Made by a program: the position numbers and the translations under genes
DNA from: a bacterium
GTDB taxonomy: Bacteria > Bacteroidota > Bacteroidia > Cytophagales > Cyclobacteriaceae
Direction: 5' to 3'
Length of the DNA: 64,000 nucleotides
Assembly: GCA_024743255.1 (NCBI GenBank)
Contig: JANSWY010000001.1
Coordinates: 248,001-312,000, forward strand
Shown here: in pieces, positions 25,738 to 33,442 of the stretch
How positions within the stretch are numbered: the stretch's first letter is position 1
How the letters are laid out: the number at the start of each line of letters is the position of its first letter
Notes under the pieces: generated by a model
Told to the model about the DNA's origin: nothing
Seen by the model: only the letters and a program-made list of their open reading frames with translations
Database searches by the model: none

Positions 25738-27543
25738 TTAATTGATAAAATCACCACGGAGTTTTCTAAATCTTTTTCTGGATTCCGCTATGAATAGACT
25801 ACCAGGATATTTCCTTAAAAATTCTTCATAGTGTTTCATTGCTTCTGTGTTATTCTTCAGATCGTATTGATAAATATCCGCAATGGTAAACGCAGCATCA
25901 TCAGCTAGTATATCATCTCCGTAGGAGATGCCGATTTTTTTCAACCATGATATAGCACTTTCAAAATCTCCTTGCTGTCGTGAAATTTTTGCAAGTGTCC
26001 ACCAAATCTCATCAGTAAGATTATGATGCTCGAAATTTTGCAACATGGCTTCCAAGTTTTCTTCAGCCTTCTCTAATTTATTTTGATATACCAATAGTTC
26101 GACATTCGCAAATTCTTGCATCGCTTGATCCGTAGTATCCAGAAATGTATTGTCGTTGATTAATAGACTTAACGCAATAGCGTCATTTGATATCTGCCTT
26201 GTGGTAGCGATTTTTAAAATGTCCAGATGACTTTTAGCTAATGAAAAATCACCATTGAAATAATTCAGTCTGGCATTCTTAAGTTTGGCTTCATATGCAA
26301 GCGGAGAATCTTCATTCTCCTTTTCTACCTGAGAATATAGCAATGTAGATTCCCAAGGTTGATCATCTAATAAATAAATATCTCCCAGATCAAGTTTACA
26401 GTTACTGATGAATTTTCTAAGCTTCCTCGAATTGTTGATCAAATCATTTAGAATCTCTATGGCTTTATCATTCTCGTTTAAATAAAATGCATGGAGATGG
26501 GCTTTACTTCTCATCGCTTCCAAACCGTGGTAGCTTCTATTTGATTCATCAAAAAGTGTTTGATATTCTGTTGCCAAGCTGTTGATTTCTTCAAGATCCA
26601 CCGGGTAAGTGTTTTTCACTTTTTCTTCCCTTGCTTTTATTGACATTCTTCTGGACAAGTAGTAATTAGGAGTCGAAGGATATTTTTCAATGATGTAAGA
26701 AAAGATTTGAATCGATTCATTATAAGCCCTGTTCTCTAGTGCTATCATTCCAATATCTAAGACCTCACTTCCACCTTCGTTCATTCTTCGATCAAGTGCC
26801 TTTGCCTGGATAAAAGCACCGAGGAAATTTTTTTGTTGAAGGTTAACCCATATTAGTAGCTCACTGTAAATAGTTTCATCTGGATTTTTTTGAGCTTTCT
26901 CAATCAATTTGATTTCAAGATTTTCCAAATCGTCCTGTTCCGTCAGGAAATTTTGAAGAACGTTTTTTACGTAACTGATATTATTAGGATTGCCTTCAGT
27001 GAAGTTTAGATATTCTTCCACCATCAGATCCTTGTCTCCCATTATCCGATGAATATTAGCAAGTTCAAGTGAGTATTGGTATTTATCCCCTTTCTCCTTT
27101 CTGGACTGTTTATAAAGTTTGAGAGCTTTATCAGGAATTTGTTTTCTGATAAAATTTTGAGCTGTCAGTCTCATTCTATGACGATCAGATTTTACCTCTG
27201 ATATCAACTTGTCAATTTCCTTTTCATATTTAGTAAGGTCACCAGTCTCTTTAAAGATCAGAGCATAGTCGATTCTATAGATGGCATTGTTATTATAATA
27301 CTTCAATACTCTCTTCAAATATTTTTCGGCCTGACTGTATTGCTTAGTGGTAATTAGCAGATTATAATAATTGCTGTGGATAAGCGATATATTTTGTGAC
27401 TTCTTGGCGAGATCATTGTAAAGATCCAGGGCCTTATCAACTTCGCCTTGCATGAAGTATTCGTTGGCCAATTGCACATCACTATTTTGAGCGGCAAGCG
27501 GAAGGGAAATTATTATAGCCAGTGAAACGAGTATATTTTTCAA
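25738..27543 (-). CDS. Exported TPR-repeat protein beside the candidate oriC
   Basis: The 601-residue protein begins with a signal peptide (cleavage near LAAQ, about residue 19) and is otherwise a superhelix of TPR repeats, e.g. DVQLANEYFMQGEVDKALDL and TMATDDAAFTIADIYQ-like segments at the C-terminus. TPR proteins scaffold complexes; no catalytic domain is visible. The start is TTG at 27543. A perfect DnaA box (TTATCCACA on the minus strand) lies inside the gene at 27375-27383. The 436-bp upstream region has features of a replication origin. Confidence 0.82.
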   Translation of the reverse strand: MKNILVSLAIIISLPLAAQNSDVQLANEYFMQGEVDKALDLYNDLAKKSQNISLIHSNYYNLLITTKQYSQAEKYLKRVLKYYNNNAIYRIDYALIFKETGDLTKYEKEIDKLISEVKSDRHRMRLTAQNFIRKQIPDKALKLYKQSRKEKGDKYQYSLELANIHRIMGDKDLMVEEYLNFTEGNPNNISYVKNVLQNFLTEQDDLENLEIKLIEKAQKNPDETIYSELLIWVNLQQKNFLGAFIQAKALDRRMNEGGSEVLDIGMIALENRAYNESIQIFSYIIEKYPSTPNYYLSRRMSIKAREEKVKNTYPVDLEEINSLATEYQTLFDESNRSYHGLEAMRSKAHLHAFYLNENDKAIEILNDLINNSRKLRKFISNCKLDLGDIYLLDDQPWESTLLYSQVEKENEDSPLAYEAKLKNARLNYFNGDFSLAKSHLDILKIATTRQISNDAIALSLLINDNTFLDTTDQAMQEFANVELLVYQNKLEKAEENLEAMLQNFEHHNLTDEIWWTLAKISRQQGDFESAISWLKKIGISYGDDILADDAAFTIADIYQYDLKNNTEAMKHYEEFLRKYPGSLFIAESRKRFRKLRGDFIN

Positions 27544-27979
27544 AATAATCTGCGGTTTAATATCTAATCAAAAAGTTATACACACTTTTTATATACATAT
27601 ATATAATATATAAAGTTTAAATAAATCAGTTATTATTATTTATTAGGATGTTAATATGTTGGTAAGTGGGTAAAACTAAATTTGTTTTTTTAGGATGTTT
27701 ATGGAGATATAAGTTATACATTTTTACCAACAGGTTATAAACAGCTTAAATGATTGATATATAGTTAGTTATGTATGTTTTTCCACAATTTATATTGCAC
27801 TGTTTATAATTGACTGTGAGTTTAGTATTTATAGAATAATAGGTGGATAATTCTATAGTTTTATCCACTTATTATTTTTGGAATGTGATTTGTGTAGTAT
27901 GGTGTAAAGTGTTGTGTATTACTGAAGAATATATCTACATAATTCCACATGTTATACACACTTATTAACAGTGATAAGA
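27544..27979. other. Candidate chromosomal replication origin (oriC)
   Basis: This 436-bp gene-free region is very AT-rich and holds several DnaA-box-like 9-mers. TTATACACA occurs at 27576-27584 and 27952-27960, TTTTCCACA at 27779-27787, and TTATCCACT at 27861-27869. The inverted TTATCCACC is the complement of 27842-27850. One-mismatch forms lie at 27735 and 27913. A perfect box lies just outside at 27375-27383. The 17-mers at 27575 and 27951 are 16/17 identical and bracket the region. A long A/T tract (about 27585-27645) could unwind. mnmG and two parS-type sites are within 5 kb. Function is inferred. Confidence 0.65.
27843..27868. repeat. Inverted pair of DnaA-box-like sequences
   Basis: GTGGATAA (27843-27850) and TTATCCAC (27861-27868) are perfect inverted repeats 10 bp apart inside the candidate origin. 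Each is the core of a DnaA box. Confidence 0.6.
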
Positions 27980-29779
27980 CTAGAATGTTAATTCAAGATT
28001 TACTTCCCAATTAGCTTTAAGATCTGTGTTTGCCTCAGGGAATATCGCTATTTCTGGTTCTATGTTTTCGTAGTAATTACCGAATGACCATTTGCTGTTT
28101 CGATCTGAGTCAAGGATAATTCTGAACCCATATTTACCAGGAGGAATCTCTTTGAAGTTGTAGTACCCTTTAGCATTTGTTTCTTCTATAACTTGAATGT
28201 TCTCACCCTTCGAAGTAATAAGTTGGATTATATAGTTGTCTATAGAAGTATTGATCTGAACATTAATGGTTCCAAGATCTTCCAGATCCAGTTGTCTATA
28301 TTCAACTAAGCTTCTCTTTAAAGTATCTCTTTCTAATGATATGAAAGTCGATTTTTTAATATCAAGAAAGAATTGTTGTGGTTTAATTTTATATGGTCCT
28401 GCTGTTAGTTGAGTTGGAGCTTTATTAAATCCTATATTAGTTGAATCAATAGATGTAGTGTCAACGGGTGGAAGTAAACTTAGGGAGTCTGCAATCTTGA
28501 TTGAGTCTAGTAATGCTGTTTGTCTGTTCTGTGATTGAATAGTGTCATTTATAATTGTCCAATCTATAGGTATTGTAAGTTGAACTTTGGTTCTGTTATA
28601 ATTCCAGATAACGGTATCAATTACTGGTTGTAGCGTAATGATAGTATCAATGTTAATAAATATTGAATCCTTGTTAAATGTCTTTACTGGTTTATTAAAT
28701 GAATACTGTAAATTCAACTTGTCCTTTATGGCTGTTTTGGTTTTAGGTATATAGCTGGAATTGAATTCGTCAGGATCTTTCTTGGAATCTATGAACTTTG
28801 CATATACCGTATCAGAAACCATATTATCAAGACTGTCTCTTACTGTTACCACTAATCCAAGACTATCCCTTAATGACAGTTTAATATCATTGTATATTCT
28901 TAGGTATTCATTGTCTCTTACAACATTGCTGGATGGTGTGGATTTGTTGTTAGATAAAGTCCTGATTTCATATTCATCTATGTACTTAGAATATCTTATA
29001 TCGAAATATTTACCAAATGGTTTAGCCACTGACATTTTTAGTGGTGTAAGGTCTATTAACTGAATAGGTATATTCAGACTGTCTATGTTTTCAGTCAGTT
29101 TTAGAGTGTCTGATTTGAATCCGAAAGCTTCGGTTTTAGGTTGATATGTTAAACTTTTATTTTCATCAATCCAGGAATATATTCTGTAATCTGCGTTCTT
29201 AATATTTTCAATAATGTAGTACCCGGTTTCATCTGTAGTACTGAAATATTTTGGTTTATCATCGAATATTGTTGTGGTATCAGATACATCATATAGAGCA
29301 ACTACTGCTTGTTTCATTGGCTTTCCAGTAAACAGATCTGATATAATTCCAGATATGGATAATGAATCAATGTAAGGCCCTGTAGATATTGCTAGCTTAA
29401 AGTTGATTACCGGATTCTTTTCTGTGATATCTCCTACGCCATCTGAGAAATTGAAGTTATATGTAGTGCTGTCCTCAAGTGGTGTTTCCAGTTTAATTCT
29501 TAATAGATTCTTTTTTACAGTATATGAGTACTCTAATTCTGAAGTAGGTGTAATGACTAATTGTTGTTTAAGTTTATCGGCATTAATCTTCTCATCAAAT
29601 TCGAAGTATAGATCCGTTCCTTTAAAATTTATGGTTTGATCATTAGGGACACTAACTAGTAAGTTGGGAGGTATAGTGTCTTTAGGGCCGCCAGTTGGTG
29701 TACCTTGTTTGGCGCAGCTAGCAGCTAAAGTGTAAAGAATAATGGATGTTAATATGGGATAGAGTATTCTTTTGATCAT
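27980..29779 (-). CDS. Ig-like (SbsA/Big_5) domain lipoprotein
   Basis: The 599-residue protein has a lipoprotein signal with lipobox AASC (Cys22) followed by KQGTPTGGPKDTIPP. This is the hallmark start of a large Bacteroidota family with an N-terminal SbsA Ig-like domain (about 35-130) and a carboxypeptidase-regulatory-like fold (about 140-230, ending GYYIIENI). The C-terminus repeats that pattern with GYYNFKEIPPGKYGFRI. It is presumably anchored at the periplasmic or outer surface. Its start overlaps the methyltransferase gene by 4 nt, and it is the last gene of the mnmG operon before the candidate origin. Confidence 0.85.
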   Translation of the reverse strand: MIKRILYPILTSIILYTLAASCAKQGTPTGGPKDTIPPNLLVSVPNDQTINFKGTDLYFEFDEKINADKLKQQLVITPTSELEYSYTVKKNLLRIKLETPLEDSTTYNFNFSDGVGDITEKNPVINFKLAISTGPYIDSLSISGIISDLFTGKPMKQAVVALYDVSDTTTIFDDKPKYFSTTDETGYYIIENIKNADYRIYSWIDENKSLTYQPKTEAFGFKSDTLKLTENIDSLNIPIQLIDLTPLKMSVAKPFGKYFDIRYSKYIDEYEIRTLSNNKSTPSSNVVRDNEYLRIYNDIKLSLRDSLGLVVTVRDSLDNMVSDTVYAKFIDSKKDPDEFNSSYIPKTKTAIKDKLNLQYSFNKPVKTFNKDSIFINIDTIITLQPVIDTVIWNYNRTKVQLTIPIDWTIINDTIQSQNRQTALLDSIKIADSLSLLPPVDTTSIDSTNIGFNKAPTQLTAGPYKIKPQQFFLDIKKSTFISLERDTLKRSLVEYRQLDLEDLGTINVQINTSIDNYIIQLITSKGENIQVIEETNAKGYYNFKEIPPGKYGFRIILDSDRNSKWSFGNYYENIEPEIAIFPEANTDLKANWEVNLELTF

Positions 29780-30654
29780 TTCTTTACAACGAAGATCAGA
29801 CTTGAGTAATTGGTATTATTTTGTTTAGCTGATTGATTTGATTTTAAACCTAGTTTAAATGCTTTAAAGTAATTAGGTTTTTTTGTTTTATTCTGTTCAC
29901 TAAGTAATGAAACATAAAAGGAATCCAGTTTCATAGGTATAGTGTCAATCAAGGTAAGTTTTGTCTTTTTCAATAATGTAGACATTGTGTTTTGATTGAA
30001 GTGATAAAGGTGTCTTGGTACATCATATGCTGCCCAGTATTGTTTGTAATAGTGAGCATCAAAACTATCGGAATTTGGAACTGCTATAAATAACACACCA
30101 TCGTCAGATAGTAATTTCTTTAACTGTTTTATGGTAGATCTCAATTCGGACACATGCTCCAATACATGCCACATGGTAATGATGTCGTACGTTTTCTGTT
30201 TGGGTAATTGAGATATATCGTCAGTTACTTCAATGCCTTTATCTTGTACTAGTTTCCTTGCTTCAGAATCTGGTTCGATACCTGTAGTGGACCAGCCTTT
30301 GTTTTTAAATTGTTTAAGTAAGTCTCCAGTACCGCATCCATAGTCTAGAATACTTCCTTTTTTATGATAGGAAGATATCATTTTATATTTCTGCTTTAGA
30401 GTATAGGATCTTGCTATTTTATAAAGAATATTAGTGAGATTATTTCCTTTACTGGTGTGACTTATGTAATTGTCAGATTTATAGTAATCGGGCAAACTAG
30501 CTGCATCTGGTCTGGGATTAGTATAGAGCAAATTGCATTTACCACATTGTACAATGGCGAAGCTTTCTCCAGACACAAGATAGTCCTGGCAGATAAGTTT
30601 GTTTGTAGCTTGTGTGTGTTTACATACTGGACACTCTTCGAGTCTTTCGTACAT
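29776..30654 (-). CDS. Class I SAM-dependent methyltransferase with N-terminal zinc ribbon
   Basis: The 292-residue protein starts with a likely zinc ribbon (C8-x2-C11 and C37-x2-C40). A class I methyltransferase domain follows, with motif I ILDYGCGTGDLLKQF at about 95-110 and the acidic IEPD that ends strand 2. A post-motif DIITMWHVLEHV is typical of the Methyltransf_11/13 group. Substrates in this group include quinone precursors, sugars and small molecules; none can be assigned. Its start overlaps the mnmG stop (TAATG), so it is cotranslated with mnmG. Confidence 0.85.
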   Translation of the reverse strand: MYERLEECPVCKHTQATNKLICQDYLVSGESFAIVQCGKCNLLYTNPRPDAASLPDYYKSDNYISHTSKGNNLTNILYKIARSYTLKQKYKMISSYHKKGSILDYGCGTGDLLKQFKNKGWSTTGIEPDSEARKLVQDKGIEVTDDISQLPKQKTYDIITMWHVLEHVSELRSTIKQLKKLLSDDGVLFIAVPNSDSFDAHYYKQYWAAYDVPRHLYHFNQNTMSTLLKKTKLTLIDTIPMKLDSFYVSLLSEQNKTKKPNYFKAFKLGLKSNQSAKQNNTNYSSLIFVVKK

Positions 30655-32519
30655 TATTTTCCTAAGTATATCATCAGGACTGATACATCTGCAGGTGATA
30701 CTCCACTTATTCTAGATGCTTGTCCTAATGTTGCTGGTTTAATATCTTTTAGTTTTTCTTTCGCTTCTGCTGATAGTGCTGGTATTTCACTGTAATCAAA
30801 ATCTGGGTTTAGTTTATAGTTTTCAAGTCCAGATATCTTTTCGGCTAATTTACGTTCTTTATCTATATAAGATTCATACTTGATCTGAATTTCTGCTTGT
30901 TCTTGAATCTCTTCTTCGTATTGATTCAAATAAGTTGAGAGATTGTCATCAATAGAATGGATTGCCTCCATACCAATCTGGGGTCTTTTAAGAAGATTTA
31001 GGAGGTTGGTCTTTTCTTTGATACCTGCTGTATTGTGTGCTGCTAAAGTATCATTTGCCTGCTGTGGTTCTATTTTCTTTTGCTTAAGATCATTAAGAAG
31101 ACGTTTAACATCATTGCGTTTATCGAAGACTTTCTCTAATCTTTTGTCATCCGCCAAACCAAGCTTATGTCCTAGCTCAGTTAATCTAAGATCTGCGTTA
31201 TCTTGTCGTAGTAGTATTCTGAATTCGGCTCTTGATGTGAACATTCTATAAGGTTCATCTGTACCTTTATTTATAAGATCATCAATTAAAACACCAATGT
31301 ATGCTTCTGATCTGGATAGAATGAATGGATCTTTTTCGTGTACATTTTGATGTGCATTAATACCAGCCATCAATCCCTGGCAGCCTGCTTCTTCATAACC
31401 AGTGGTACCGTTGATTTGTCCTGCGAAGAATAGGTTGTCTATCAGTTTAGTTTCAAGTGTATTTTTTAATTGAGTTGGTGGGAAGAAGTCGTACTCAATA
31501 GCATAGCCAGGTCTAAACATTTTGGCATTTTCGAATCCTTTTATTTGTCGGATTGCTTTGTATTGAACATCTTCAGGTAGTGATGTTGAGAATCCATTTA
31601 CATATACTTCTACCGTATCCCAACCTTCTGGTTCTACAAATATTTGATGTCTTTCTCTTTCAGCGAACCTGTTTATTTTGTCCTCAATAGAAGGACAGTA
31701 CCTTGGACCAAGTCCTTTTATTCTACCATTGAACATTGGAGATTGTTCAAAACCAGTTCTTAATGTATCGTGTACATCGAGATTGGTGTATGTAATCCAA
31801 CAGCTTCTTTGTTCCTTAAGAGATGTTGTTTCATCTGAATAGGAGAATTTACCTGGCTTTTCATCACCTGGTTGTTCTTCCATTAGTGTATAATCAAGTG
31901 ATCTACCATCTACTCTAGGTGGAGTTCCGGTCTTCATTCTGCCCGATTCGAAACCTAATTCTACAAGTTGTTCTGTAATTCCTGTAGCAGCTTTCTCTCC
32001 TGTTCTACCACCGCCAAATTGTTTTTCACCTATGTGAATGATTCCGTTTAGAAAGGTACCATTAGTTAGAACCACTGCATCAGCTTCAATCTCAAGACCC
32101 ATTCCAGTTCTGACACCTGTGATTCTATTGTCTTTAACTACAATTCCTGAAACCATTTCCTGCCAGAAGTCTACATTTGGATTTGCTTCCAGTGCTAATC
32201 TCCATTCCTCTGCAAATCTCATACGATCGTTTTGAGTCCTTGGACTCCACATTGCTGGTCCTTTGGATCTGTTCAACATTCTAAACTGAATCATTGACTT
32301 ATCAGTGATGATCCCGGAATGTCCTCCTAGCGCATCGATTTCTCTAACGATTTGACCTTTGGCTACACCTCCCATTGCAGGATTACATGACATTTGTGCA
32401 ATGGTGTTCATATTCATTGTTACTAATAAAACTTTTGAACCCATTTTAGCAGCAGCATTTGCAGCTTCACATCCTGCATGTCCTGCACCAACTACTATAA
32501 TATCGTACTTTGGAAACAT
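30654..32519 (-). CDS. mnmG: tRNA U34 5-carboxymethylaminomethyl modification enzyme MnmG (GidA)
   Basis: The 621-residue protein is full length (E. coli 629). The FAD-binding GxGxxG is GAGHAGCEAA near residue 11. The conserved MNTIAQMSCNPAMGG and QINGTTGYEEAGCQG motifs are present, and the C-terminal helical domain ends LSAEAKEKLKDIKPATLGQA and SGVSPADVSVLM. With MnmE it modifies the wobble uridine of several tRNAs. The start is ATG at 32519. Upstream lie two parS-type palindromes, then ybeY. mnmG is near oriC in many bacteria, which supports the origin call at 27.5-28 kb. Confidence 0.96.
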   Translation of the reverse strand: MFPKYDIIVVGAGHAGCEAANAAAKMGSKVLLVTMNMNTIAQMSCNPAMGGVAKGQIVREIDALGGHSGIITDKSMIQFRMLNRSKGPAMWSPRTQNDRMRFAEEWRLALEANPNVDFWQEMVSGIVVKDNRITGVRTGMGLEIEADAVVLTNGTFLNGIIHIGEKQFGGGRTGEKAATGITEQLVELGFESGRMKTGTPPRVDGRSLDYTLMEEQPGDEKPGKFSYSDETTSLKEQRSCWITYTNLDVHDTLRTGFEQSPMFNGRIKGLGPRYCPSIEDKINRFAERERHQIFVEPEGWDTVEVYVNGFSTSLPEDVQYKAIRQIKGFENAKMFRPGYAIEYDFFPPTQLKNTLETKLIDNLFFAGQINGTTGYEEAGCQGLMAGINAHQNVHEKDPFILSRSEAYIGVLIDDLINKGTDEPYRMFTSRAEFRILLRQDNADLRLTELGHKLGLADDKRLEKVFDKRNDVKRLLNDLKQKKIEPQQANDTLAAHNTAGIKEKTNLLNLLKRPQIGMEAIHSIDDNLSTYLNQYEEEIQEQAEIQIKYESYIDKERKLAEKISGLENYKLNPDFDYSEIPALSAEAKEKLKDIKPATLGQASRISGVSPADVSVLMIYLGK

Positions 32520-32537
32520 ATCTTATTAAACTATAAA

Positions 32538-32553
32538 TGTTCCACGTGGAACA
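32538..32553. other. parS-type ParB binding site 1
   Basis: TGTTCCACGTGGAACA is a perfect 16-bp palindrome. It differs from the B. subtilis parS consensus TGTTTCACGTGAAACA only at two symmetric positions. It lies between mnmG and ybeY, about 4.6 kb from the candidate oriC. Confidence 0.85.
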
Positions 32554-32585
32554 TTATGTATATCTATTCTTGAATTATTATCAGG

Positions 32586-32601
32586 TGTTCCACGTGGAAC
32601 A
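32586..32601. other. parS-type ParB binding site 2
   Basis: A second identical copy of the 16-bp palindrome begins 48 bp after the first, in the same 93-bp gap between ybeY and mnmG. Two exact 16-mers so close together cannot reasonably be chance. Confidence 0.85.
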
Positions 32602-32612
32602 CTTTGGTTTCA

Positions 32613-33041
32613 CTACTTTATATTTAGCAAAGATAAGCAAGCTTCTTCTTTTTCTCTCATCACTGATTTCTCTTCCTCTGTTTTGTCGTCAAAACCTAGT
32701 AGATGTAATACACCATGTATCATCACTCTATAAAGTTCATGTTCAAAAGATTTGTTATAAGAATTAGCATTCTCTTTAATTCTATCAATGCTAATGAAGA
32801 TGTCGGATTCTATCTTATTGGATTCTTCTGAATTGTTGAAAGTGACAATGTCTGTAAAGGTATCGTGATTAAGATACTCCTGGTTGATGTTTAGTAGGTA
32901 GCTATCTGAGCAGAAGATGTAGTTTATTTCTTCTAGAGATTGCTGATGTTGGTTGATGATTTGCTGAACCCAATTGATAATTATATTGGGTTCTTCTAAT
33001 TGAAATGAAATGTCTTCTTCGAAGAAATGGATGTTTTCCAT
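32613..33041 (-). CDS. ybeY: Endoribonuclease YbeY (rRNA maturation factor)
   Basis: The 142-residue protein carries the UPF0054 motif HGVLHLLGFDD at 109-119. The first two metal ligands (H109, H113) are conserved. The third position, His in E. coli, is Asp119 here, which from memory is usual in Bacteroidota YbeY. It acts in 16S rRNA 3'-end maturation and ribosome quality control. The start overlaps the ATPase gene stop by 1 nt, so it is coupled to it. It is followed by the two parS-type sites and mnmG. Confidence 0.93.
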   Translation of the reverse strand: MENIHFFEEDISFQLEEPNIIINWVQQIINQHQQSLEEINYIFCSDSYLLNINQEYLNHDTFTDIVTFNNSEESNKIESDIFISIDRIKENANSYNKSFEHELYRVMIHGVLHLLGFDDKTEEEKSVMREKEEACLSLLNIK

Positions 33042-33442
33042 TAGTTCAGGTAGAAACTTAGTTCTATGATTGTTCCGTTTTCTTTGAAGCTAACTTCATC
33101 ACAAAGGTGTTTCATGAGGAAAATTCCTCTACCTCCTGGTTTATCAAGATTCTCCGGAGATGTTGGATCTGGTAGATTCTGAAAGTCAAAGCCTGGTCCT
33201 TCATCCTTAACAACGAATTTAATTGTGCTGTCCTCTATCTCTAGTGTGAGCTGAACATTTTTAGATTTATCATTTTTGTTTCCATGTATGATAGCGTTAT
33301 TGACTGATTCAGTAACAGCAATCATTATGTTACCATAGATATCATCGTTCAATTCGAAACGTTCTTTTGCGTTATCAATGAAACTTTCAATGATTCTAAT
33401 GTTCTCTCCTAATGAAGGAATCTCAATTTTTATTGAATCCAT
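33041..33442 (-). CDS. RsbW-like ATP-binding anti-sigma/serine kinase
   Basis: The 133-residue protein is a stand-alone GHKL ATPase of the RsbW/SpoIIAB type. The N-box is VTESVNNAIIHGN (about 43-55), the G1 box is KDEGPGFDF (about 85-93), and the G2 region is PGGRGIFLMKHL. Such proteins phosphorylate anti-anti-sigma partners (STAS domain) and bind sigma factors or other regulators. No partner is encoded nearby, so the target is unknown. It overlaps DUF4175 and ybeY by 1 nt each, a gene order also seen elsewhere in Bacteroidota. Confidence 0.9.
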   Translation of the reverse strand: MDSIKIEIPSLGENIRIIESFIDNAKERFELNDDIYGNIMIAVTESVNNAIIHGNKNDKSKNVQLTLEIEDSTIKFVVKDEGPGFDFQNLPDPTSPENLDKPGGRGIFLMKHLCDEVSFKENGTIIELSFYLN

